64,000 nt of DNA from Arachidicoccus sp. BS20 (lineage in GTDB: Bacteria; Bacteroidota; Bacteroidia; Chitinophagales; Chitinophagaceae): positions 1,178,001 to 1,242,000 of the forward strand of contig NZ_CP015971.1 of assembly GCF_001659705.1 (NCBI RefSeq). The letters are read 5' to 3'. Shown here in pieces: positions 1 to 9,565 of this stretch (its first letter is position 1; every line of letters starts with the position of its first letter). Position numbers and translations under genes: made by a program. The notes under the pieces were generated by a model, which saw only the letters and a program-made list of their open reading frames with translations, ran no database searches and was not told the origin of the DNA.

Positions 1-745
1 TAGCAAGGTACTTGTCTGTATTGGCATTATCTTTTTTTGTCTGATAATATTGAATCATGAATTGGTACATGGCTGCCATATCCGGAATTGCGATTCCTCT
101 GTCGGCGAGGGCTGTATAAATAGACATCGCCGAATCTGCCATAGCCGGATTTTTGAAACTGCCAGATTCTGCGTCAAACCCGGCGGCATTTTGAGCCGAA
201 AAGCCTGTGTACAAAACCGGAAATGTGTCTATTGCGTTTCTGTCCGGATTGGTACTAAATCCATTCTGAAGAATATAGCCGGACCAATGCGATGATTCGC
301 GGAAATTAACATAAGCGCTGTCCCACTGGCTTTTGGCAAATTCTTCTTTTCCCTTATTGAAAGCATCTGCATATACTGCCGATACAGCGTTTATGCCTTG
401 ATTTTGACGCATCAATTTGTTGAACTGAGCCGTATCGGTCGATTGTTGCAATTGTTTCAACACATTGTCTGCAATGCTAATTCCATCCGGATAATTTGCC
501 TTTGTAGCCGAATCGTAAGCTAACTGAGAATAAATAAAAGCCTTGTATGTAAGCGCTTCTTTATTATCCTGCTCCTTCGGATTTTGAAGAACTTTATCAA
601 TGTAATCTTTAGCCTGTACATAATTTTTAAGGACAAGATACTTTTGTAATTCACTATTGTCATACTTTACCGGTTTGTCCTTTTTTTGTGCAAATACCGC
701 CGATATGGAACCGGCAAGCAACATAGAAAATAAGACCTTTTTCAT
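1..745 (-). CDS. Secreted helical-repeat (TPR-like) protein, partial
   Basis: The reading frame opens at 745 with MKKVLFSMLLAGSISAVFA, a clear Sec signal peptide with a likely cut after the second Ala-x-Ala-like motif, and stays open to the window edge, so the C-terminus is missing (248 residues visible). The mature part is rich in paired helices with the spacing of tetratricopeptide-type repeats, for example around LKNYVQAKDYIDKVLQ and KEALTYKAFIYSQLAY. It starts only 11 bases after the gyrA stop on the same strand, so the two are probably co-transcribed. Its biochemical role cannot be read from the sequence. The leader is A/T-rich without a Shine-Dalgarno site. Confidence 0.8.
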   Translation of the reverse strand, partial: MKKVLFSMLLAGSISAVFAQKKDKPVKYDNSELQKYLVLKNYVQAKDYIDKVLQNPKEQDNKEALTYKAFIYSQLAYDSATKANYPDGISIADNVLKQLQQSTDTAQFNKLMRQNQGINAVSAVYADAFNKGKEEFAKSQWDSAYVNFRESSHWSGYILQNGFSTNPDRNAIDTFPVLYTGFSAQNAAGFDAESGSFKNPAMADSAMSIYTALADRGIAIPDMAAMYQFMIQYYQTKKDNANTDKYLA

Positions 746-756
746 TGTTATTATTT

Positions 757-3441
757 TTAATTATTAATTGATTGAGATTCATTGTCAGGAAGCGTATTAT
801 CATCATTACTTGTTTGTTCCGGCAAGTTATTATTCTCTGTTGATGATATAGCCTCATCCTCGCCTGCTGCATCTTCATCTTCCTGTTCTTCAATTTTAGA
901 TATTGCCGCAATTTCGTCGCCATTGTCAAGCCTCATCAAAATTACACCTTGCGTATTTCGTCCCGCTTCTTTAATGCTTGCAACGCCTGTACGTAACGTA
1001 ATGCCCGATTTACAAGTGATAATTAAGTCCTGCTTTTCAGTTACATCCAATATGCCGACGAGTTTGCCGGTTTTTTCCGTTATATTAATTGTCTTCACTC
1101 CTTTACCGCCGCGATTGGTAATGCGGTAAACATCTTCTCCATCTTCATCGGTTAATGGAGTTCGTTTGCCATAACCTTTTTCGCTTACAACGAGTACGGT
1201 TTTTTCTTTATCATTTTTATTTACAGAAATCATACCGATTACTTCATCTGTTTCATCATCGACCTCAATTCCTGTAACACCGATAGCGCCGCGCCCGGTC
1301 GGACGAACTTTTTCTTCGGGAAAACGAATAGCACGACCACTTTTTACGGCAAGCATTATTTCGCTGTTTCCGTCTGTTACGATAGCTTCCAAAAGCTGGT
1401 CGCCTTCATTAATGGTAATCGCATTTACGCCTGTTGCCCGCGGACGGCTGAAATCCTGCAACGCCGTTTTTTTAATAATTCCTTTGCGTGTACACAAAAC
1501 GATAAAATGATTTTTAACATACTCTTCATCCGTGAGCTTCTTCACATTGATAATCGTTCTCACTTTATCATCGCCCGGAATCTGAATCAGGTTTTGAACT
1601 GCACGACCTTTAGTGTTCTTTTCTCCTTCAGGAATTTCATAAACCTTCAGCCAAAACAAACGTCCTTTCTCCGTAAAGAACATCATAGTATCATGTGTAG
1701 AAGGTACAAACAAATGCTCCACATAATCCTCTTCGCGGGTAGCCACGCCTTTGCCGCCGCGACCGCCGCGACGCTGCTGCCGGTATTCCGAAACCGGCGT
1801 ACGTTTGATATAACCGAGGTGCGAAATAGTAACTACCACATCTTCTTCTTCAATCAAATCTTCGATGCTGATATCGTCTGCGTTGTACTCAATACTGCTT
1901 TTACGTTCATCGCCGAATTTTGTTTTTATTTCGAGTAATTCGGTTTTGATTACATCATAACGCAAGCCTTCATCTGCCAGCAATTGTTTCAGACGTTCAA
2001 TGGTTTTCATCAGTTCCAGATATTCATCGCGAATCTTATCGCGTTCCATTCCGGTTAAACGCTGCAAGCGCATCTCAAGAATAGCTTTCGCCTGTACTTC
2101 GTCCAGAAATTCGTTGGCTGTTTCTTCGCCAAGCAACCGGATAATTTGAGAATTTTTTAGCCGGAACTGCGCAGCCACCAAATTTTCTTTTGCAGCTTCC
2201 GGATTAGCCGATGCACGAATGATACTGATGACTTCATCAATATTATCCAAGGCTATCAGATAGCCTTTTAACAGATGCTCACGCTCTTGTGCTTTTCGCA
2301 ATTCAAATCTCGTACGTCGCGTAATTACCTCCATTCTGAACTCGATAAATTCCTGGATAAGCTGTTTCAGGTTCAGCGTGCGCGGACGCCCTTTACAAAT
2401 GGCAACATTGTTGATTCCAAAGCTGGTTTGCAGCTCGGAATATTTGTACAATTGATTAATAACAACACTGGAAACCGCATCACGCTTGAGTTCCACTACA
2501 ATGCGAATGCCTTCGCGCTTGCTGCTTTCGTTGTTTACATAAGAAATACCATCAACAATCTTGTTGGAAGCGAGCTGTCCTATTTTATCCGTTAAAGCAT
2601 CCAGACCGACCTGATACGGCACTTCTGTGATAATAATTTTTTCTTTGCCCGACTTCTCAGTTTCTATATGACATTTTCCGCGCACCATTACTCGACCGCG
2701 ACCGGTAAGCATTGCCTGACGCACGCCATCCATACCGAAAATAATACCGCCCGTTGGAAAATCCGGCGCTTTCACATGGCGCATCAATTCTTCAACTGTT
2801 ATTTCTTTATTATCGATATAAGCAATACAGCCGTCGATTACTTCGCTCAGGTTGTGCGGCATCATATTCGTTGCCATACCTACGGCAATACCGCTCGATC
2901 CGTTCAATAAAAGCTGCGGAATACGCGTGGGCAGCACGGCAGGTTCTTCCAGAGAATCGTCGAAGTTGAGTTGAAAATCCACCGTATCTTTTTCGATGTC
3001 TTCCAGCATGGCTTCGGCAATTTTTTCCAAACGAACTTCGGTATAACGCATGGCCGCCGGCGGGTCGCCGTCCTGGTTACCAAAGTTACCTTGACCGTCC
3101 ACCAGCGGATAGCGCATGGTAAAATCCTGCGCCATACGTACGATGGTAAAATAAATCGAGGAGTCGCCGTGAGGATGATATTTACCCATCACTTCGCCCA
3201 CAATACGCGCCGCTTTCTTATAAGGTTTGTTACTGTTATTTCCGAGTTCATTCATCCCGTACAACACGCGGCGATGCACCGGTTTAAACCCATCGCGTAC
3301 ATCGGGCAATGCACGCCCTACAATCACGCTCATCGAATAATCGATGTAAGCGGTTTTCATTTCTGTTTCGATACTCACGGGCAAAATTCTGTCTATATCG
3401 CCTGTCTCTTCCGGAGTGAGATTGCTATTGTTTTCTTCCAT
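757..3441 (-). CDS. gyrA: DNA gyrase subunit A
   Basis: GyrA is the breakage-reunion subunit that introduces negative supercoils with GyrB. The 894-residue product has the winged-helix/tower domain with catalytic Tyr133 in the motif AAMRYTE, followed by the C-terminal beta-pinwheel with the GyrA box QRRGGRGG that wraps DNA. It ends in a long acidic, low-complexity tail ([12 protein letters not shown] onward). I chose the start at 3441 (MEENNSN) because the 20-residue upstream extension is hydrophobic, unlike GyrA, and because a TATTTTTG promoter box at 3489-3496 would put transcription initiation inside that extension. In the quinolone-resistance region the residue equivalent to E. coli Ser83 is kept (Ser94), but Asp87 is replaced by Phe98. 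Confidence 0.97.
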   Translation of the reverse strand: MEENNSNLTPEETGDIDRILPVSIETEMKTAYIDYSMSVIVGRALPDVRDGFKPVHRRVLYGMNELGNNSNKPYKKAARIVGEVMGKYHPHGDSSIYFTIVRMAQDFTMRYPLVDGQGNFGNQDGDPPAAMRYTEVRLEKIAEAMLEDIEKDTVDFQLNFDDSLEEPAVLPTRIPQLLLNGSSGIAVGMATNMMPHNLSEVIDGCIAYIDNKEITVEELMRHVKAPDFPTGGIIFGMDGVRQAMLTGRGRVMVRGKCHIETEKSGKEKIIITEVPYQVGLDALTDKIGQLASNKIVDGISYVNNESSKREGIRIVVELKRDAVSSVVINQLYKYSELQTSFGINNVAICKGRPRTLNLKQLIQEFIEFRMEVITRRTRFELRKAQEREHLLKGYLIALDNIDEVISIIRASANPEAAKENLVAAQFRLKNSQIIRLLGEETANEFLDEVQAKAILEMRLQRLTGMERDKIRDEYLELMKTIERLKQLLADEGLRYDVIKTELLEIKTKFGDERKSSIEYNADDISIEDLIEEEDVVVTISHLGYIKRTPVSEYRQQRRGGRGGKGVATREEDYVEHLFVPSTHDTMMFFTEKGRLFWLKVYEIPEGEKNTKGRAVQNLIQIPGDDKVRTIINVKKLTDEEYVKNHFIVLCTRKGIIKKTALQDFSRPRATGVNAITINEGDQLLEAIVTDGNSEIMLAVKSGRAIRFPEEKVRPTGRGAIGVTGIEVDDETDEVIGMISVNKNDKEKTVLVVSEKGYGKRTPLTDEDGEDVYRITNRGGKGVKTINITEKTGKLVGILDVTEKQDLIITCKSGITLRTGVASIKEAGRNTQGVILMRLDNGDEIAAISKIEEQEDEDAAGEDEAISSTENNNLPEQTSNDDNTLPDNESQSINN

Positions 3442-3488
3442 AAAATTTAAAAAAAATACAAAATATCTGTGTGGGATACACAAGGTCT

Positions 3489-3496
3489 CAAAAATA
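3489..3496 (-). promoter_or_regulatory. gyrA: Putative -7 box of gyrA promoter
   Basis: On the minus strand the bases read TATTTTTG, matching the Bacteroidota -7 consensus TAnnTTTG. It is placed so that transcription would begin about 40 bases before the chosen gyrA start. No TTTG is seen at the expected -33 spacing, so the call rests on one box only. Confidence 0.35.
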
Positions 3497-3711
3497 CGCA
3501 TTTACCTGCAAAAACACCGACACATAAACAATAAAATAACGAAAAAAAATAATTGGATTTTCTTTTATAAAAAGAATGGCAGCATTATTGCTAAAAATCA
3601 ATACGTCCGGGATCCATTTCGGCTACCACAGCCAAAATTTATCTGCATAGGGCACGTTCAGAAATCTTGATAATTCCTTACTTTTAGCACAAAATAAATA
3701 AGCGGAATTCC

Positions 3712-4923
3712 GTGTATCATTTATTGCGAAACAATATTGTAACGGGCCCTTTTACGAGGGAAGCATTGTTGCAGCAAGGCATTCTGCATACCGACCAACT
3801 CAGGACAGCCGACAGCAATGAATGGCGCGCGGCAGCAAGCTTTGCAGAGTTTAAAGATGCGCTGGCTTATGCGCCAAAACCCAAATTCAAAATAACCGCG
3901 AACAAGGAATTGATTGAAATAAAAAAAGAACCTGAACCACCTATGCAACAACCTACACCGCCCGTCAACTCGCCTTTCAAACGAACGCCCTCTGCCGTTC
4001 CTAAAAAAAGAGCAAACGACCTGACCGTAAACGATAAAAAAACGCCTGAAAAAGAAACGCATCACACAGCAGCAAAACCGCTGGTACATCACATAGACAG
4101 TGCGCCGCGTCTTGAAAAAACAGAGCGCAAAAAAACTGTCGCACCCAAACCTTCAAAGGCAGCAGGAAGAGATAACAACTCCAGCATAACGAAAGAATTA
4201 GTTCTCCCGTTGCTTATCATTGGCGGCATTGGTGCGGGCGTGTGGTTCGGCTATAAAAAAATGACATCGGACGATGCGGCGCCTACTGCAATTGTACAAA
4301 CGCCGGTTACCGCAGACAGCACAATCAAAAAACCTTTTGCTACTACCTCTACACACAAATCGGAAAAAACAATTACAATGGCGTCTGTCAAACACGTCAA
4401 AGACAGCGCTATGACTATTGTAAAAAAAGACTCTGTCATAAAAGCAAAAAAGGATACATTATCTCGTACCGCAAGAGCTAACATCGCGATAGATTCCGAA
4501 GATGCCGGCAGAAAAAAGATTCCGAAGATTGAAACTAAAATTACCGAAAATAGCACTCCCGCAATCGCACCCCACAACACCGGAATAGCTGCCGTAAAAC
4601 CTGTTGAGAAGAAACCTGTGGCTAAACAAAAGTTTATTTCGGATTATGTAACGCTGTCGCTGAACAAAACGCCGGACAAGGAAGTAAAAAACATTAAAAT
4701 AAATGTAAAAAACATCAGCGACCAACCTTTAAACATTGCCATCATCGATGTGTCTTATACCGATGCAGATGGCAAAATCATACGCGGCGAGACTTTGCAG
4801 GCAGAAAATATTGGCACAGGAAAAACCGCATCAGTCAAAGTCCCTAATGAGAAAAAAGCTACCAACATTACTTACAAAGTTTCCCTGATAAGCGGAGATA
4901 GCGTTTATTTGATGGGGAAATGA
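3712..4923 (+). CDS. GYF_2 (DUF4339)-like membrane protein of unknown function
   Basis: The 403-residue protein starts with GTG; the first residues (YHLLRNNIVTGPFTREAL) already belong to a GYF_2/DUF4339-like domain at about 1-50, so no earlier start is needed. A long Lys/Pro/Thr-rich linker follows, then one transmembrane helix at about 163-180 (LVLPLLIIGGIGAGVWFGY). A second low-complexity segment rich in Lys, Thr and Asp leads to a compact C-terminal domain (about 305-403) that looks like a beta-sandwich. The GYF domain would face the cytoplasm and the C-terminal domain the periplasm. It is divergent from gyrA. The function is unknown; the architecture suggests an anchored adaptor rather than an enzyme. 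Confidence 0.75.
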   Translation: MYHLLRNNIVTGPFTREALLQQGILHTDQLRTADSNEWRAAASFAEFKDALAYAPKPKFKITANKELIEIKKEPEPPMQQPTPPVNSPFKRTPSAVPKKRANDLTVNDKKTPEKETHHTAAKPLVHHIDSAPRLEKTERKKTVAPKPSKAAGRDNNSSITKELVLPLLIIGGIGAGVWFGYKKMTSDDAAPTAIVQTPVTADSTIKKPFATTSTHKSEKTITMASVKHVKDSAMTIVKKDSVIKAKKDTLSRTARANIAIDSEDAGRKKIPKIETKITENSTPAIAPHNTGIAAVKPVEKKPVAKQKFISDYVTLSLNKTPDKEVKNIKINVKNISDQPLNIAIIDVSYTDADGKIIRGETLQAENIGTGKTASVKVPNEKKATNITYKVSLISGDSVYLMGK

Positions 4924-5012
4924 TTTTACAAAATTTACTATGGCAACAATCACAGGTTGGCAATATCTTCCTTTGTGGCAAACAAATTGATTTTGTCATT
5001 CAGTTGTATCTT

Positions 5013-5702
5013 TTACTTTCTGAAAACCTCATTCAGTTTTTCTTTATGAGATTGACCTATTGGAACATGAATATCATTTGAAAGAATGAGTTCGTCTTTC
5101 GCAATCATCTTTATTTTCCCGATAGCAACAATGTATGATTTATGAACACGGATAAATTTATCGTTCGGCAATTGTTCTTCCAACAATTTTAGTGTTGTGT
5201 GTTGCAGATAAAATTTTTCGGGGGTATAAATTTTCATATAGTCGCCAAGCGCTTCGATGTACAAAATATCTTTATAAAGAAGTTTTACTGCAACAGAATT
5301 GCTTTCTATGATAAAATAATTTTCATCACTTTTCTCGGCACTTCTGTTTTCCAATAATTTTTCAGCTTTGCCGACAGCTTTTAAAAACCTTTCATAAGAA
5401 AAAGGCTTAAGCAAATAATCGACTGCATTCAATTCAAAACCTTGCAGCGCATAATCCTGAAACGCAGTCGTGAAAATAATTTGCGGCGGATTATTCAGGT
5501 TCTTTAAAAAAGTTAACCCGCTAATCAACGGCATTTGAATATCGAGAAAAATCAAATCTACTTCATGCGCTTCCAGCATCGCCAATGCTTCCATTGCATT
5601 GCGGCAATGACCAATCAATGCAAGACTCTCGCATTTCAAAATATATTTCTCCAAAATCTGATGAGCAATGAGCTCGTCATCGACAACAATACATTTGATC
5701 AT
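5013..5702 (-). CDS. LytTR-family response regulator
   Basis: A 229-residue two-component regulator. The N-terminal receiver domain (about 1-120) has the acidic pair Asp8/Asp9, the phosphoacceptor Asp54 in LIFLDIQMP and the conserved Lys in LLKPFS. The C-terminal LytTR DNA-binding domain (about 130-229) contains the typical YIEALGDYMKIYT and FIRVHKSYIVAIGKI segments. The start codon lies inside the end of the upstream sensor-kinase gene (26-base overlap), so the two are translationally coupled partners. Targets are unknown; LytTR systems in this phylum often control neighbouring envelope or transport genes, and the divergent esterase-like gene is one candidate. Confidence 0.93.
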   Translation of the reverse strand: MIKCIVVDDELIAHQILEKYILKCESLALIGHCRNAMEALAMLEAHEVDLIFLDIQMPLISGLTFLKNLNNPPQIIFTTAFQDYALQGFELNAVDYLLKPFSYERFLKAVGKAEKLLENRSAEKSDENYFIIESNSVAVKLLYKDILYIEALGDYMKIYTPEKFYLQHTTLKLLEEQLPNDKFIRVHKSYIVAIGKIKMIAKDELILSNDIHVPIGQSHKEKLNEVFRK

Positions 5703-6789
5703 GGCTTAATTCAATTGATAAATCAACAACGTAAACATTTTCTTTATCCGAAATTTTCAAATCGTATTTTCCTGCATAATACAATTCCAACCTTGCTTTT
5801 ACATTTTCAATACCAACTCCTCCAAATGCTGATTCCGACTTACTTTCAGGCGAAACATCATTTTCCAATCTGAAAAATAATTTATCGTTATTCAAAACAA
5901 CTTTACAATTAACAACAGCTTTTTCATTTATATGATGCGCACCATGTTTAATGGCGTTTTCTGCAAAAGGCAACAAAATCAATGGCGCAATTTCAGTTGT
6001 TTCATCTACATTATCAGAAGAAAATGTAAGCGTAATATTTTCATATCGTTTGCTTTCCATGAGCAAATAATTTTCGATAAATGCAACTTCTTTTTCAAGC
6101 GGTACTTTTTCGTCATTACTTTCATACAAAACATAACGCATCATATCGGACATACGCAAAATGTATTGCGGCGTTTCTTCATTGTTCAATAAACTCATTC
6201 CGTAAATGCTGTTTAAAGTATTGAACAAAAAATGCGGATTCAACTGTGCGCGCAAAGCGTTTAATTGCAATTCAAAATTGTGTTGTTGCAATTGCCGTTT
6301 GTTGTATTCATTTTCAAAAGCATAACGCAGAAATGCAATCGAACTGAATGCAATTAAATCTGGCAGTAATATTTCCAAATCCCAGCCTGAAAATTGTTTC
6401 AATCGCAAACCGTAAAACCAATGTTGCTTTTGATAAAATTCCTGCAATACTTTATCAAAACCGAAATGCTCAAAGACGTAACTTACAATAAAATTATTCG
6501 GCAACGATAAAATAATTACAAACAAAAATGCTGCTGCCAATATCAACCAATAGCTTCTCTTTCTTAACAGAAAAGGAATTACAAGACGATAATACAACAG
6601 CCAATACAAGGATAGTGCAATGACATAGAATATAATTTGAGGGTGCGGTAAATCAGATTGTGTATCACGAAAATTAACCAAGTCAATATAATATGAATAT
6701 TTAAACATAGACACATACAACAACCAAACAACAATTTCGTACACAAGCGGGAACTTACTTTTATCCTTTATCTGAATTTCATTTTTCAT
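5677..6789 (-). CDS. LytS/YehU-type sensor histidine kinase
   Basis: A 370-residue membrane kinase with about four hydrophobic helices in the first 160 residues, no extracytoplasmic sensor domain of note, then the His_kinase domain of the LytS type. The phosphoacceptor motif is LRAQLNPHFLFNTLNSIY, followed by the N-box-like segment LLPFAENAIKHG and the G-box FGGVGIENVKARLEL. It should autophosphorylate and pass phosphate to the LytTR regulator, whose gene overlaps its 3' end. The gene is divergent from the 6968 gene, with about 180 bases between them. Confidence 0.92.
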   Translation of the reverse strand: MKNEIQIKDKSKFPLVYEIVVWLLYVSMFKYSYYIDLVNFRDTQSDLPHPQIIFYVIALSLYWLLYYRLVIPFLLRKRSYWLILAAAFLFVIILSLPNNFIVSYVFEHFGFDKVLQEFYQKQHWFYGLRLKQFSGWDLEILLPDLIAFSSIAFLRYAFENEYNKRQLQQHNFELQLNALRAQLNPHFLFNTLNSIYGMSLLNNEETPQYILRMSDMMRYVLYESNDEKVPLEKEVAFIENYLLMESKRYENITLTFSSDNVDETTEIAPLILLPFAENAIKHGAHHINEKAVVNCKVVLNNDKLFFRLENDVSPESKSESAFGGVGIENVKARLELYYAGKYDLKISDKENVYVVDLSIELSHDQMYCCR

Positions 6790-6967
6790 TACGAATATAA
6801 AAGTATCTCAAATAAAAATATGAGCATTTCTATTCGATGAAACCATCTGTTTTTTCGATGAAAATTGAGTATAAATTTTTTGTCGAATAATTGAAGAGGT
6901 TGACAGAACAAGTTTTTTGAGCGTGTACAGTCAAAATAATTTCGTGTTATAAACTAAAAATTATTTT

Positions 6968-8197
6968 ATGAAAAGAATCACAATTGTATGCACGCTTTCA
7001 ATCGCGGTAATATTTGCGAAAGCACAAAATGAATTGGACAAAAATATTGTATCATTAAACATTGAATCAGGAAAAATTTCCATAAAACAACTTCAGTCTT
7101 TAGTAAATGAAATGGGAAATCATCAAATCGTAGGACTTGGCGAAGGCACACACGGAACAAAAGAATTTAACGATTTGAGAATTGATATAGTTAAAGAACT
7201 TGTCGAGAAAAAAGGTTTTAGAATAATTTGTTTTGAAAATGCTTTCGGCGACAGCTATTACTTTAATCGGTTTATCAATTCCAAAGAAAACATAAAAATT
7301 GGGATGAAAAAATATCTCATTTCACTATGGCAAACAAAGGAAATTGAGATGCTGTTTAAATGGATAAGAAAGTTTAATCAGGAACATTCAAATAAAATTA
7401 TGTTTACAGGAATGGATTTTAATTACATGGAAAATACGGCAAAAATTATCAAAAATGAATTGCTTCATTCCAATAACCAAACGCTGCTGAATTTGTCCGA
7501 TACATTAATTGCTTGCACACATTATTACGATTCTATTTGGACAGTGCAGAACGATACAACATTAAACATAAACTATGATGCTGTTTTTGCAAAAATGCGG
7601 AAAGGTTATTCCGTTTCGCAAAAAATAGACAGTCTTGTAAAAGCCGAAAATATTGATGTAAACGACACTTTCAAAACTGCTGTTTTAAATTGTAAATTTT
7701 GGATTGTCGGCGAAGAAAACAGAGACAAAGGAATGGCTGAAATGGCTGTAAATATTGCCAAGAACAATAAAATGATTGTATGGGCACACGCAATACATTT
7801 GGCGTTAAAGTCAGCCTTTCAAGATAATAGTGTCGGCGGTTGCGGCGGATATATAAAACAGCAAATTCCCGACTACTTTGTTCTCGGAACAGGCACAGCA
7901 AATGGCACATACAGCGGAACGCCCGAACGGTTTGATACGCACATTAATCCAATGTTTTCATATCCGCTTCCAACTGTAAAAGAAAATACTTGGGATAAAT
8001 ATTTTGCCGATAAAAATCAGCCTGCATCTTTTATCAATTTCGATAAAGTTAAAAATGATACGACAAAATTACCATTAAGAATGGTCGGTTACGGAACGCC
8101 CGAAGGCATTGGATATTCCGACAAAACAAATTTGCCGCAACTGTTTGATGCATATATTTTCATTAAAACAACCCACGCAGCAAATCATGATTTATAA
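6968..8197 (+). CDS. Erythromycin esterase-family protein, secreted
   Basis: The 409-residue product begins with a signal peptide (MKRITIVCTLSIAVIFAKAQ), so it acts outside the cytoplasm. It carries the hallmarks of the erythromycin-esterase/succinoglycan-biosynthesis superfamily: GLGEGTHGTKEF near residues 56-67, ICFENAFGDSYYFNRF, FTGMDFN and the later WAHAIHL, supplying the conserved Glu and His residues. The true EreA/EreB macrolide esterases are a small subset of the family, and most chromosomal Bacteroidota homologues have no known substrate, so resistance should not be assumed. The start matches an A-rich leader (aaaaattattttATG). It is divergent from the LytS/LytTR pair. Confidence 0.85.
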   Translation: MKRITIVCTLSIAVIFAKAQNELDKNIVSLNIESGKISIKQLQSLVNEMGNHQIVGLGEGTHGTKEFNDLRIDIVKELVEKKGFRIICFENAFGDSYYFNRFINSKENIKIGMKKYLISLWQTKEIEMLFKWIRKFNQEHSNKIMFTGMDFNYMENTAKIIKNELLHSNNQTLLNLSDTLIACTHYYDSIWTVQNDTTLNINYDAVFAKMRKGYSVSQKIDSLVKAENIDVNDTFKTAVLNCKFWIVGEENRDKGMAEMAVNIAKNNKMIVWAHAIHLALKSAFQDNSVGGCGGYIKQQIPDYFVLGTGTANGTYSGTPERFDTHINPMFSYPLPTVKENTWDKYFADKNQPASFINFDKVKNDTTKLPLRMVGYGTPEGIGYSDKTNLPQLFDAYIFIKTTHAANHDL

Positions 8198-8258
8198 CAA
8201 AAAGAAACCTGTTCCATTAATGGATAACTCCTAAATTTGTACCCTAAATTTTTTTGAT

Positions 8259-9440
8259 ATGCAGGATGTGGCAATTAACGGTGTAGAAAGATTGGTGGAA
8301 GAAGAAAAAGACCAAAGTTTAAAAACCATCGGTTATAAAATATTAAATAGTGAACGCATCAGTTTCGACGAAGGTGTTACGCTTTTTGAAAAAGGCTCGC
8401 TCGGTTTTGTGGGCTCGCTCGCAAATCATGTGCGCGAAAAAAAGAACGGCAACATCGTTTATTTCAATCGCAACTTTCATATTGAGCCGACCAACGTGTG
8501 CGTGTTTACCTGTGCGTTTTGTTCCTACTCACGCTTGTACAAACATCGCGAAGAAGGTTGGGAACTGAGCGAAGACCAAATGATGCACATTGTCAAAAGC
8601 TACGACGGAAAACCTGTAACGGAAGTGCATATTGTAGGTGGCGTTCATCCAAAACTGAACTTGCAATTTTTCATCAACCTGATGAAAAAAATCAAAGCGC
8701 ATCGTCCAGATTTACACATCAAAGGTTACACGGCTGTCGAGTTGGATTATATGTTCCGCAAAGCAAAAGTTTCTGTTGAAGAAGGAATGCAATTATTGAA
8801 AGACGCGGGTTTGCAATCATTGCCCGGCGGCGGCGCGGAAATTTTTCATACTGAAATAAGAGAACAAATCTGTGCCGATAAAGTGGATGCAGACGGTTGG
8901 CTGGCAATTCATCGTGCAGCGCACAAATTGAATATGCACACCAACGCAACAATGCTTTTCGGGCACATTGAAAAATATGAACATCGCATCGACCACATGG
9001 AACGGTTGCGACAACTACAAGATGAAACCGGCGGCTTCAACACATTTATTCCTCTGAAGTTTCGTAATCAGAATAACGATATGTCTCACATTCCCGAAAG
9101 CAGTGTGGTGGAAGATATGCGCCTGTATGCAATTTCGAGATTGTACTTAGATAATTTTCCGCACGTAAAAGCTTACTGGCCCATGCTTGGACGGCAAAAT
9201 GCGCAACTCTCTTTAAGCTTTGGCGTAGATGATTTAGACGGAACAATTGATGATACTACCAAGATTTATTCGATGGCAGGAAGTGAAGAACAAAAACCGT
9301 CTTTATCAACTGCAGAATTGGTTGCGCTCATCAAACAAGCAGGTCGCGCGCCTGTTGAACGCGATACTTTATATAATGTGATTAAAGATTACAGCGAAGA
9401 AGATTTGGCGGCATTGGCAGCAAATCCGAATTATAATTAA
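8259..9440 (+). CDS. mqnE: Aminofutalosine synthase (radical SAM)
   Basis: MqnE joins the enolpyruvyl side chain of 3-[(1-carboxyvinyl)oxy]benzoate to adenosine derived from SAM, an early step of the futalosine route to menaquinone. The 393-residue protein has the radical-SAM cluster motif Cys81-x3-Cys85-x2-Cys88 in the context HIEPTNVCVFTCAFCSYSR, typical of MqnE. MqnC and CofH are the closest alternatives, but the preceding EPTN and following SYSRLYK favour MqnE. A TAAATTTG box at 8232-8239 would place the transcript start about 14 bases before the ATG. No other menaquinone gene is nearby. The predicted phenotype is menaquinone-based respiration. Confidence 0.93.
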   Translation: MQDVAINGVERLVEEEKDQSLKTIGYKILNSERISFDEGVTLFEKGSLGFVGSLANHVREKKNGNIVYFNRNFHIEPTNVCVFTCAFCSYSRLYKHREEGWELSEDQMMHIVKSYDGKPVTEVHIVGGVHPKLNLQFFINLMKKIKAHRPDLHIKGYTAVELDYMFRKAKVSVEEGMQLLKDAGLQSLPGGGAEIFHTEIREQICADKVDADGWLAIHRAAHKLNMHTNATMLFGHIEKYEHRIDHMERLRQLQDETGGFNTFIPLKFRNQNNDMSHIPESSVVEDMRLYAISRLYLDNFPHVKAYWPMLGRQNAQLSLSFGVDDLDGTIDDTTKIYSMAGSEEQKPSLSTAELVALIKQAGRAPVERDTLYNVIKDYSEEDLAALAANPNYN

Positions 9441-9565
9441 TTTTTGATGACACGAATGAAGGCGAATTACACGAATTTCATAAAATATAGCTTTAGTGAA
9501 AGCAACTTTTAAAAGTTCAAAAAATAATTCGTGTAATTCGTCCTAATTTGTGTAATTAAAATCCA

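Noticed and set aside
660-929. An 89-residue minus frame across the gyrA 3' end
   Set aside because: It spans the gyrA stop and the start of the following secreted protein in the wrong frame; both real genes explain the DNA.
6968-8197. A macrolide-resistance gene call for the esterase-like protein
   Set aside because: The superfamily motifs are present, but most chromosomal members lack shown macrolide activity, so resistance is not claimed.
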